Below are positions 1 to 5,116 of a DNA stretch of 7,697 nucleotides, piece by piece; within the stretch, counting starts at the first letter, position 1, and each line of letters starts with the position of its first letter. The position numbers were made by a program, and so were the translations under genes. The notes under the pieces are model-generated. The model had not been told where the DNA came from, searched no databases, and saw nothing but the letters and a program-made list of their open reading frames with translations. Source of the stretch: Acidobacteriaceae bacterium (GTDB lineage: Bacteria > Acidobacteriota > Terriglobia > Terriglobales > Acidobacteriaceae). The stretch covers positions 1-7,697 of the forward strand of contig JASHUF010000281.1 in NCBI GenBank assembly GCA_030040175.1, given 5' to 3'.

Positions 1-920
1 GAAGATGCCTTACCGGAAATGGCCTCAAAGTGAGAGACGATGAAGTCCAGGGAGATCTTCCTGTGCTCCCGCCCCTTGATGGCGATGCCGGAGACGGAGA
101 TGGCGCCAATGACCAGGGCCCCGAGCAGAAGCATGGCAGTCCAGCGCGCGGCCAGGCGGCTGCGGGTGAGGAAGAGGATAACGCCCACGAACAGCACGCT
201 GAGATAGACGGTCCTCGATTGGGCGAAAGCAACCGCGAACGCGACCAGAAGCGCAGCCAGCAGTTCCCTGCTCCGCACCGGGCTGGGGCTGCGCCCCCGC
301 TCGATGAGCAGCCAGCACGCGGCCCAGATGAGGATATTGGGCGTGTTGGTCATCTGGAAGAGAAGGTGCGCGGAGTTTGTGCCCATCCCGGGCAGGCTGG
401 GGGAAAACTTCTGCAGGGTTGCAGAAAAAGGAAAAAGCAGGCCGTAGAAAATGGCGGCGATGAACATGCGCCGCATCCAGCGAAAGAAGTGCTGCAGGTT
501 GGCGAGGCTGTTGACAAGCCAGAAGCCGACGATCAGGAAGAGCGATTCGATGGCCTGCGAGGCGTCGCGGAAGGACCATGCGCCGCCGACGTGGAGGTCA
601 TAGAGCGAGCGGCTGAGACTCAGGGCCCACCACAGAAGAATGGGAAAGATCCAGACCTGGGACGCCATCTTGGTCAGCAGCGCGATGACGTCGACCATGC
701 AGAGGGAAATGACAAGAACCAGCTCGCCGATGGGGATGCCGGCACCGGCGGGGGGAATGCGGATCATCTCGAAGCCGGTATTCAGGATGAGATAGCCGGC
801 CACGGTCCAGAGAACGATTTTGCGCCAGAGGTCGACCTGAGCAAAGACCTCTGTCTGTTCGAAGGCGGGTAACTCAGCTTCAGGCCACTCGCCCGGGTTG
901 ACCAGGGAAGAGGTGGTCAT
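1..920 (-). CDS. O-antigen ligase / polysaccharide polymerase-like membrane protein (N-terminal part, runs off left edge)
   Basis: Reading leftwards from the ATG at 920 gives 306 uninterrupted codons to the window edge, so the C-terminus is missing. The protein is strongly hydrophobic. Likely membrane segments lie near residues 35-53, 66-83, 89-103, 126-142, 152-167, 195-206, 219-233, 238-251 and 262-281. A QSRTVYLSVLF stretch at 234-244 resembles the conserved SR-T segment of the Wzy_C/WaaL family, which joins or polymerises lipid-linked glycans on the periplasmic side of the inner membrane. The usual large periplasmic loop and its catalytic residues would lie beyond the edge, so ligase and polymerase cannot be told apart. 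The ATG is preferred because its N-terminus is duplicated at 2197 with the same start. No clear Shine-Dalgarno precedes it. The gene lies 224 bases downstream of fkbM on the same strand, suggesting a glycan cluster. The family call rests on topology and one motif. Confidence 0.72.
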   Translation of the reverse strand, partial: MTTSSLVNPGEWPEAELPAFEQTEVFAQVDLWRKIVLWTVAGYLILNTGFEMIRIPPAGAGIPIGELVLVISLCMVDVIALLTKMASQVWIFPILLWWALSLSRSLYDLHVGGAWSFRDASQAIESLFLIVGFWLVNSLANLQHFFRWMRRMFIAAIFYGLLFPFSATLQKFSPSLPGMGTNSAHLLFQMTNTPNILIWAACWLLIERGRSPSPVRSRELLAALLVAFAVAFAQSRTVYLSVLFVGVILFLTRSRLAARWTAMLLLGALVIGAISVSGIAIKGREHRKISLDFIVSHFEAISGKAS

Positions 921-1010
921 GACTCAGCGGTCCGAGTCCCGGGTGTGGGGTCGGCGGCGCGCTCCGTTCGCTCTTTCTTGACTGGGCACAGGGAAAGGAT
1001 ACCAGAAGCC
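754..1010. repeat. Direct repeat copy A: leader plus N-terminal codons of the ligase-like gene
   Basis: This segment matches 2031-2287 without gaps at a constant offset of 1277 bases. I count about 11 mismatches by eye, roughly 96% identity. It covers the first 50 or so codons of the ligase-like gene (754-920) and 90 bases upstream of its ATG (921-1010). The untranslated 90 bases differ at only two positions, so they are at least as well conserved as the coding part. Similarity stops sharply at 1010/2287 and fades at the other end around 724/2001. This copy belongs to the intact gene. Confidence 0.93.
921..1010 (-). promoter_or_regulatory. Leader/promoter region of the ligase-like gene (copy A)
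   Basis: On the minus strand TGGTATCCT (1004-996) resembles an extended -10 element (TGnTATAAT-like) about 70 bases upstream of the ATG. A matching -35 would fall outside the repeat and I do not see a good one. Directly before the ATG, 921-938 can fold as a 5-bp stem (GACTC/GAGTC) with an 8-base loop, and no Shine-Dalgarno is visible. Both elements are conserved in copy B. The promoter reading is inference from motif resemblance only. Confidence 0.3.
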
Positions 1011-1144
1011 GGATTGCCTACTTCGCAAAAGCGTGCGGTTCAACGGGTCGGCTCACGCGCCAGAGATCCCCAAATTGCCTTGCTCCCGTGGAGCGCGAGC
1101 AACAGTGGAGGCGGAGACCCCGCTTGCGTTTCTGCGGCGATCCG

Positions 1145-1834
1145 TCAATTGCCGTTGCGGCAATAGGTGACGTCGAAATACGTCCCCACTCCTTCCATTT
1201 TTCTGAATGGGACTCGGAGGTCCTCGCGAAACCCGCTCGCCTTCATAAAGGCGGAGAGCTGGTTGATCGTGCAGCATCTCTCGTAGGCCTCGAAGTCCGG
1301 CGCCTCAATTTTTACCAGGCGTAAGCGAGGCAGTAGAGAAGCAGCTCCTTTGAGAATCTGCAACTCGGTTCCCTGGGTATCCAGGACCAGGCCGTCGTAT
1401 AGCGATAAGTCGATTTTCTCGCGATCCAGCGCCGTTCCCAGTCTTACCCCCGAAAGCCCGATCGAATCCGAATATGCAACCCCGGGCCACATATCCCTGT
1501 GCTTCGCCAGATGCAGGATCGACGAGGACTCACCGGCGTTGCTCGCGATGTGGAACTCGTATTGCTTTCCATCCTCTTCCGTTATCAGGCAGTTCAGGGC
1601 CCGTTGGGATGGGTACGGGGAGATGTTCTGCTGCAGCGTCTCGAATACGGCTGGGTTGGGCTCGATCCATACAACACGCAGGCCGAGGGAGTGATAGACG
1701 TCACGTTCCTGGCCTACGTTCGCTCCTACGTGGATCACGCCCTTCAGGTCGCGGAGAAGGGCTGTTTCCCGGCGGCGCTTGAGCCGCCGCTTCAGGCGAT
1801 CAATGAGATTAGCGGCTTTGGCCCGCGGTGTCAC
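1145..1834 (-). CDS. FkbM-family SAM-dependent methyltransferase
   Basis: A complete 229-residue protein with the landmarks of the FkbM/Methyltransf_21 family: VIHVGANVGQE at 33-43 (SAM-binding glycine motif), WIEPNP at 56-61 (acidic end of the second strand), SNAGESSS at 98-105, and LVLDTQGTELQILKGA at 149-164. Such enzymes transfer a methyl group from S-adenosylmethionine, usually to a sugar hydroxyl or another oxygen. In polysaccharide clusters they are commonly thought to O-methylate a glycan residue; the substrate here is unknown. The N-terminus is very basic (residues 13-22) and carries no signal peptide, so it is cytoplasmic. The start is GTG at 1834, supported by GGGGGAG with GGAG 7 bases upstream. 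The gene lies between the two direct repeats, so recombination between them would delete it. Its base composition looks somewhat less GC-rich than its neighbours, which would fit acquired glycan genes. Confidence 0.88.
   Translation of the reverse strand: MTPRAKAANLIDRLKRRLKRRRETALLRDLKGVIHVGANVGQERDVYHSLGLRVVWIEPNPAVFETLQQNISPYPSQRALNCLITEEDGKQYEFHIASNAGESSSILHLAKHRDMWPGVAYSDSIGLSGVRLGTALDREKIDLSLYDGLVLDTQGTELQILKGAASLLPRLRLVKIEAPDFEAYERCCTINQLSAFMKASGFREDLRVPFRKMEGVGTYFDVTYCRNGN
1148..1164. terminator. Stem-loop at the fkbM stop codon, possible terminator
   Basis: ATTGCCG / CGGCAAT form a perfect 7-bp stem with a 3-base loop, sitting on the last codons of fkbM and ending one base before its TGA. 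No run of T follows in the direction of transcription, so this is not a canonical intrinsic terminator. It could stabilise the 3' end of the mRNA or be chance within coding sequence. Confidence 0.2.
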
Positions 1835-1857
1835 AATATTGCTCCCCCGCCCACAGC

Positions 1858-2197
1858 TTAAACGATTGCTCCAGGTGCTCGGTTGGCGTGCGCGCTACGC
1901 AGGAATGTCCGCACCCATGCCCGGGCGCGGCGTATCGAGAGCAGCACGGTGGCCGATCGGGTTCTCTTTAGGAGCGGCAGGGAATAGAACTCGACGGACC
2001 TCGCCGGCGGCCGCCACGGCACCGGCTGAAGGAATGCACACCATCTCGAAACCGGCATTGAGAATGAGATAGCCGGCCACGGTCCAGAGAACGATTTTGC
2101 GCCAGAGGTCGACCTGAGCAAAGCCCTTTGTCTGTTCGAAGGCGGGTAACTCAGCTTCAGGCCACTCGCCCGGGTTGACCAGGGAAGAGGTGGTCAT
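1858..2197 (-). pseudogene. Truncated second copy of the ligase-like gene, fused out of frame to a residual tail
   Basis: The ATG at 2197 begins a reading frame whose first 50-60 residues match the intact ligase-like protein, with changes such as E24K, V25G, T48A and R54C. Similarity ends near codon 66 (about position 2001). The same frame runs on without further resemblance or hydrophobic segments to a stop at 1895 (100 residues). In another frame the sequence after the junction stays open to a TAA at 1858-1860, reading VEFYSLPLLKRTRSATVLLS and then a basic helix-like end. That stop is 23 bases before the fkbM start, normal operon spacing. I read this as a paralogous or fused gene that lost its middle and its frame. 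The tail could equally be from an unrelated gene, and the 100-residue frame could be expressed as a short peptide with one membrane helix. Relic status is well supported; tail origin is not. Confidence 0.68.
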
Positions 2198-2287
2198 GAC
2201 TCAGCGGTCCGAGTCCCGGGTGTGGGGTCGGCGGCGCGCTCCGTTCGCTCCTTTTTGACTGGGCACAGGGAAAGGATACCAGAAGCC
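2031..2287. repeat. Direct repeat copy B: leader plus N-terminus of the truncated ligase-like copy
   Basis: Partner of 754-1010 in the same orientation. It begins 31 bases beyond the stop of the DUF3106-like gene and includes 90 leader bases (2198-2287) and the first 50 or so codons of the broken copy. Mismatches are more frequent toward its coding end (2031-2062) than in the leader, so divergence or a gene-conversion boundary lies there. Confidence 0.93.
2198..2287 (-). promoter_or_regulatory. Leader/promoter region, copy B, upstream of the relic and fkbM
   Basis: Nearly identical to 921-1010, including the TGGTATCCT candidate extended -10 (2281-2273) and the GACTC/GAGTC stem (2198-2215) next to the ATG. 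If the element is an active promoter, this copy would now drive the relic and fkbM downstream of it. Activity is inferred only. Confidence 0.3.
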
Positions 2288-2311
2288 CGATCGCGGGCCG
2301 CAGCATGCGGC
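2285..2311. terminator. Overlapping hairpins downstream of the DUF3106-like gene
   Basis: Just past the TAA of the DUF3106-like gene, GCCGCA (2297-2302) pairs with TGCGGC (2306-2311) across a 3-base loop. GCCCG (2285-2289) pairs with CGGGC (2294-2298) across a 4-base loop. The two are mutually exclusive because they overlap at 2297-2298. Neither is followed by a T tract on the minus strand, so a terminator role is tentative. Confidence 0.25.
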
Positions 2312-2317
2312 GTGCCC

Positions 2318-3115
2318 TTATTGCGGCGGGCGATACGGCTCGATGCGCAGAAAATTCGAAAGGATGTTGCGCTCTTGGGGCGAAAACTGATTCTGGAAGC
2401 GTGCCGAGTTGAGCACGGTGTCGCGCTGGTCGGGCGGCACGGAACGCAAATCCCGGAAGGCATTTGTCATCGCCTGGCGGCGGTCGGGAGGCAGTGCGGC
2501 GAACTGGCGGCTGGCGGCGCTCAGGTCCATGCGCTCCTCGGGAGAGAGCCGCTCCAGCATCTCATTGCGCTCCAGGCGGAGCGCGCGCTGCTGCTCGCTC
2601 ATCTGGTTGAGCTGATGCAGCTGCTGCACCTCGCGCTGCTGCTCGGCCGGCGCCTGGCGAGTGAAGGCGGGATCGTTGCGCAGCAGACGCTCCTGATCCT
2701 GGACGGGCAGGCCGTGGTGCTGATTCAGCCAGTCCTGAAGATGGCCCGGCGGCGCATAGCGGGAATTGGGATTGCCCGCGCGGCCGGCCCCGGGATACGC
2801 CGGACGCAGATTTCCGCCGCTGGCGCTGGGGTAGGCAGGACGATAGCCGGCCGGAGGACGCTGGCCCTGATTCGGATTCGACGGGGGTTGGTAGTGGTTT
2901 TGCTGGCGGGCCTGCTGGCGCTGCTGGCGGGCCTCCTGCCGGGCGGCGGCGCGGGGATGGTTCTCAGCAAAGCGGGCGCGCGCGGCGGCCGCGCGCTCCC
3001 CGCGCTGCCCGAGAGCCGAGCTCCCGGGCAGGCAGAGAAACAGCAGAGCCGCAGTCCACGCCCATGGGCGCATCCCCCGTGGACGCATCCCCTCCGTGCT
3101 CGAGTTCCGCTTCAC
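2318..3115 (-). CDS. Exported DUF3106-like protein, third gene of the sigma/anti-sigma operon
   Basis: A 265-residue protein. A basic N-terminus followed by hydrophobic residues 18-30 and a small-residue stretch (SSALG, 32-36) looks like a signal peptide cleaved near residue 36, so it should be periplasmic or outer-envelope. Residues 38-130 are low complexity (R/Q/A-rich, then P/G/N/Y-rich with repeated RPAYP) and probably disordered. Residues 140-265 are helical and carry tandem LSPEER / LPPDRRQ / VPPDQRD / FSPQER turns, the hallmark of DUF3106 proteins. In known genomes these often sit next to sigma/anti-sigma pairs; their function is not established. The GTG start at 3115 has a good ribosome site (AGGGAGA, 8 bases away). 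ATG codons at 3088 and 3073 are alternatives that would still leave the hydrophobic core. It lies 40 bases after the anti-sigma gene and is probably cotranscribed. Confidence 0.8.
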   Translation of the reverse strand: MKRNSSTEGMRPRGMRPWAWTAALLFLCLPGSSALGQRGERAAAARARFAENHPRAAARQEARQQRQQARQQNHYQPPSNPNQGQRPPAGYRPAYPSASGGNLRPAYPGAGRAGNPNSRYAPPGHLQDWLNQHHGLPVQDQERLLRNDPAFTRQAPAEQQREVQQLHQLNQMSEQQRALRLERNEMLERLSPEERMDLSAASRQFAALPPDRRQAMTNAFRDLRSVPPDQRDTVLNSARFQNQFSPQERNILSNFLRIEPYRPPQ

Positions 3116-3155
3116 GACTTTCTCTCCCTGCCTCTGGCCGCAATGTCAAACCGCT

Positions 3156-3650
3156 TCAGTCTCCGTTCTGATCGGCCGAGAGGGCGTCCATCTGATCCAG
3201 CACCTGGGCGTTGTTATCCAGAAGCTGCAGATCGTGGACTACTGCCGCATCCCTGTCGATCTGACTGGGCGCATTCCAGACAGCAACATCCAGATAAGTT
3301 CCGCCGCCCAGGAGCAGCAACACCGTCAGCGCCATGGCTGCCAGCGGGCGCGCATGCAGGCCGGGACCGTAGGCGATGCGGGCGCGCAGACGCGCAAACC
3401 AGCCGGCCGGCGCGGCCTCGCGTTCCTCGTGCATCCGCGCGGCCAGGCGGGTGAGAAAGTAGGGGTTGGGCTCCGGAGCCTGCCACGCATCGAGCACGCC
3501 CATGGTGGCGCGCAGCGAGTCCAACTGGCCGCGGCAGCTCTCGCACTCGGCAACGTGTGCTTGAACCTTGGCAGGCGCCGACGCGGGATCGAGCAGCATA
3601 TCCGCCAGCTTCGATTCCATTCCGGTGCATTTCGAATTCAACCGCTTCAT
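3156..3650 (-). CDS. Membrane-anchored zinc-finger anti-sigma factor
   Basis: A 164-residue protein from the ATG at 3650. Residues C8, H32, C36 and C39 give the H-x3-C-x2-C pattern (HVAECESC) of ZAS/zf-HC2 anti-sigma factors, which bind and hold their ECF sigma factor at the membrane. A linker containing a basic stretch (R68-R91) leads to one membrane segment at about 103-120 (LAAMALTVLLLLGGGTYL), leaving a periplasmic tail of about 44 residues that ends acidic. The gene directly follows the sigma gene, the classic arrangement. A longer form starting at TTG 3713 is possible: it would overlap the sigma stop as TTGA and has GAGGG upstream. I prefer ATG 3650 because the extra 21 codons have poor third-position GC and the zinc-finger family normally starts close to its first cysteine. 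The cognate sigma is inferred from adjacency. Confidence 0.88.
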   Translation of the reverse strand: MKRLNSKCTGMESKLADMLLDPASAPAKVQAHVAECESCRGQLDSLRATMGVLDAWQAPEPNPYFLTRLAARMHEEREAAPAGWFARLRARIAYGPGLHARPLAAMALTVLLLLGGGTYLDVAVWNAPSQIDRDAAVVHDLQLLDNNAQVLDQMDALSADQNGD

Positions 3651-3709
3651 GATTCCCACCCCACATTCTCCGCCGGTCGATTCCGGCTTACTTCCCGGCT
3701 TATTTCCAC

Positions 3710-4594
3710 TCAAACAAAATCCCTCAGTTTGTCCCGCAAGGTCTGGTAGGCACGGAAGAGCAGCGACTTGGTCGCCGACTCGCTCAGCTTGAGCACCTCT
3801 CCGATCTGCCGGTAATCCATCCCCTGATACTTGTGCATCAGCACCGCCATGCGCTGGCGCTCAGGCAACGCCATCACGTGGCTGCGAATCGCCTTCATGC
3901 GTTCCTCGCGCAGAAGCCGCTGCTCCACCGTAGGCTCGTCGTCGGCCAGATCGGGGGTCGCGCCGGTCTCTTCGTCCGGAGCGTCCAGGTAAACCGTCTG
4001 CGCCGCGCGCTCGTGCCGGGTGTCGCGCGCGTGGTTGACCGCCAGATTAGTTGCAATCCGGTAAAGCCAGGTGGTAAATCTGGCTTCAGCCCGGTAACTG
4101 TCCCTGGCGCGGTAGACGCGCAGGAACACCTCCTGCGCCAGCTCTTCGGCAACGGACTGGTTATGGACCATCCGGTAGAGAAAGTGAATCATGGGCCGGT
4201 GGTACTTTTCCACCAGATAGTTGAAACTGCCTTCGTCGCCCGCGGCCACGCGCAGCATGACCGCTGCATCGCCGGCCGGATCCACCTCGCCCCGAAGATT
4301 CAGACCGGGCCCGGATACCGGGTTCGCCCGAAGAGTCGAGCCCGTCACCGATCCCGCTACCAGGGCCGGGCTGTCCAGGACCATGGTTGCCATATCTTCA
4401 GGAACCCCGTCGCGGCGGGAAGGTTGCGCCTCGTAAGCGGTTTCTTCGTGCGAATTTCCACCGCCGTCGCGGTCTCCGGGAGCTTGGCCCGAGTCCTTGC
4501 CGGGACGCCCCGTCCGGGCCAGGCGCGCGGCGGGCGAAAAGCCGGGGCCGCGGTGGAGAGCTTCCAGGCTGGCGGAGTCGCTTTCGGGGCTCAT
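3710..4594 (-). CDS. ECF-type RNA polymerase sigma-70 factor with an N-terminal extension
   Basis: From the ATG at 4594 the protein has 294 residues. Region 2 spans about 112-193: the core-binding part includes AEELAQEVFLRVYR (149-162), and FTTWLYRIATNLAVNHARD (173-191) is region 2.4, which recognises the -10. Region 4 lies at about 228-290 with ALPERQRMAVLMHKYQGMDY, QIGEVLKLSESATKSLLFRA and an arginine-rich end, the -35-binding helix-turn-helix. The roughly 110 residues before region 2 are polar, low complexity and probably disordered. Typical ECF factors are about 170-230 residues, so the start is uncertain: ATG 4393 would give a 227-residue protein. I keep 4594 because third-position GC remains high back to there and drops upstream. 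No start has a convincing Shine-Dalgarno. The next gene is its likely anti-sigma partner, so it probably responds to an envelope signal and may regulate its own operon. Confidence 0.9.
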   Translation of the reverse strand: MSPESDSASLEALHRGPGFSPAARLARTGRPGKDSGQAPGDRDGGGNSHEETAYEAQPSRRDGVPEDMATMVLDSPALVAGSVTGSTLRANPVSGPGLNLRGEVDPAGDAAVMLRVAAGDEGSFNYLVEKYHRPMIHFLYRMVHNQSVAEELAQEVFLRVYRARDSYRAEARFTTWLYRIATNLAVNHARDTRHERAAQTVYLDAPDEETGATPDLADDEPTVEQRLLREERMKAIRSHVMALPERQRMAVLMHKYQGMDYRQIGEVLKLSESATKSLLFRAYQTLRDKLRDFV

Positions 4595-4922
4595 TCTTGG
4601 GCGGATTATCGGGCCGATTCCGGGGCCGGAAACCAGTCCTCCGAACTGGCCCGCAAGGAGAGCCATCCCGGCGGGCTCAACCGGACCATGCCGCCGGCGC
4701 GAAAACCGGGTAAAGAAGCCACGAAAGCACTCGAACGCAATTGTTTCGCGCCTCGAAACCGGCAAGGCTGCGCGGGTTGATTTTATGCTCCGGAACATGC
4801 TCTGGTGATTGCACAGAGCCGGTGCCGCCAAGCCCGTCTTCAGGGTTTGGCCGCCCATGCCTGCTGGTGTTACTCTACCCTACGGGAAGCCCCTCTGGTG
4901 CAGACTTTTCTTCTTCGATTCC
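4595..4922. other. Divergent intergenic region between the sigma gene and tRNA-Val
   Basis: About 330 bases with no gene I would support. The sigma reading frame remains open leftwards from 4858, but codon use beyond 4594 is no longer GC-rich at third positions. An A/T-richer patch around 4735-4800 is the likeliest place for the leftward sigma promoter, although I find no clear -35/-10 pair. For the tRNA, TTGGCC (4847-4852), an 18-base gap and TACTCT (4871-4876) form a weak sigma-70-like candidate about 46 bases upstream of the mature 5' end. Confidence 0.4.
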
Positions 4923-4999
4923 GGGCGGTTAGCTCAGTTGGTTAGAGCGCTTCCTTCACACGGAAGAGGTCCGGGGTTCGAGTCCCTGACCGCCCACCA
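4923..4999 (+). tRNA. tRNA-Val, anticodon CAC, CCA encoded
   Basis: A complete 77-base cloverleaf. Acceptor GGGCGGT (4923-4929) pairs with ACCGCCC (4989-4995), followed by discriminator A and an encoded CCA (4997-4999). The D stem is GCTC/GAGC (4932-4935 and 4945-4948). The anticodon stem CTTCC/GGAAG (4950-4954 and 4962-4966) encloses a 7-base loop with CAC at 4957-4959, which reads the valine codon GTG. A 5-base variable loop precedes a T stem CGGGG/CCCTG (one G-U pair) with the standard TTCGAGT loop. All stems are intact, so it should be functional. Its 3' end is duplicated downstream. Confidence 0.97.
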
Positions 5000-5000
5000 A
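4976..5000. repeat. tRNA 3'-end repeat, copy 1 (candidate attachment site)
   Basis: These 25 bases run from the last base of the T-stem 5' arm through the T loop, acceptor 3' strand and CCA plus one A. They recur exactly at 5092-5116. The mismatched bases on both sides (4975 and 5001 against 5091 and 5117) define the limits. This is the part of a tRNA gene that tyrosine-recombinase elements commonly use as a crossover site. Confidence 0.9.
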
Positions 5001-5026
5001 CCGAACTTAGGGTCTTGGCCGGGAGG

Positions 5027-5053
5027 TCCCTCGTCCGCGATGCGGACTCGGGA
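5027..5053. terminator. Hairpin 27 bases after the tRNA, candidate terminator
   Basis: TCCC and GTCCGC on the left pair with GCGGAC and GGGA on the right, giving 4 plus 6 base pairs separated by a 2x2 internal mismatch, with a 3-base GAT loop. TTT follows on the plus strand. Position and shape suit transcription termination of the tRNA, but the T run is short. Confidence 0.4.
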
Positions 5054-5060
5054 TTTCGCC

Positions 5061-5080
5061 TGCGCGCTCAGACGCGCGCA
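5061..5080. terminator. Second hairpin after the tRNA
   Basis: TGCGCGC (5061-5067) and GCGCGCA (5074-5080) form a perfect 7-bp GC-rich stem with a 6-base loop, 7 bases beyond the preceding hairpin. It is followed by AAAAC on the plus strand and has no T tract on that side. It could back up the first hairpin or be a remnant of an inserted element. Confidence 0.3.
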
Positions 5081-5091
5081 AAACGGCTCAA

Positions 5092-5116
5092 GTTCGAGTC
5101 CCTGACCGCCCACCAA
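5092..5116. repeat. tRNA 3'-end repeat, copy 2 (candidate attachment-site remnant)
   Basis: An exact 25-base copy of 4976-5000, 116 bases downstream in the same orientation. The bases before it cannot form the rest of a tRNA: the 5' arm of a T stem is wrong and there is no D or anticodon arm. It is therefore an isolated 3' end, not a second tRNA gene. Confidence 0.9.

Noticed and set aside
30..872. 280-codon open frame on the plus strand
   Set aside because: It is antisense to the ligase-like gene. Its product is rich in D, E, G, Q and H with no domain, while the opposite strand gives a coherent multi-helix membrane protein.
1499..1861. 120-codon plus-strand frame over fkbM
   Set aside because: It is the antisense shadow of the methyltransferase and shows no family motif.
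754..2287. Direct repeats as the ends of a transposon carrying fkbM
   Set aside because: There is no transposase, no terminal inverted repeats and no target-site duplication. The repeat contains the functional start of a neighbouring gene, so a duplication plus deletion explains it better.
2650..3000. Repeated short GC-rich motifs that could suggest a repeat array
   Set aside because: They are codon-level repeats for the R/Q/A- and P/G/Y-rich region of the DUF3106-like protein. There are no spacers, and the unit length is not constant as it would be in a CRISPR array.
2222..3454. 410-codon open frame on the plus strand, sharing its first 22 residues with a frame at 945
   Set aside because: It runs antisense through the DUF3106-like and anti-sigma genes. 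The shared N-terminus is only the plus-strand translation of the duplicated leader, not a duplicated protein.
3833..4780. 315-codon open frame on the plus strand
   Set aside because: It is antisense to the sigma factor gene, which has unmistakable region 2 and region 4 motifs.
4809..5105. 98-codon frame containing AQLVRALPSHGRGPGFESLT
   Set aside because: This is a translation of the tRNA-Val gene, a familiar spurious protein.
5039..5115. Second tandem tRNA-Val gene
   Set aside because: Only the T loop and acceptor 3' strand are present. No D arm, anticodon arm or acceptor 5' strand can be folded from the preceding bases.
4934..5116. 60-codon minus-strand frame
   Set aside because: It is the antisense translation of the tRNA gene and its 3'-end copy.
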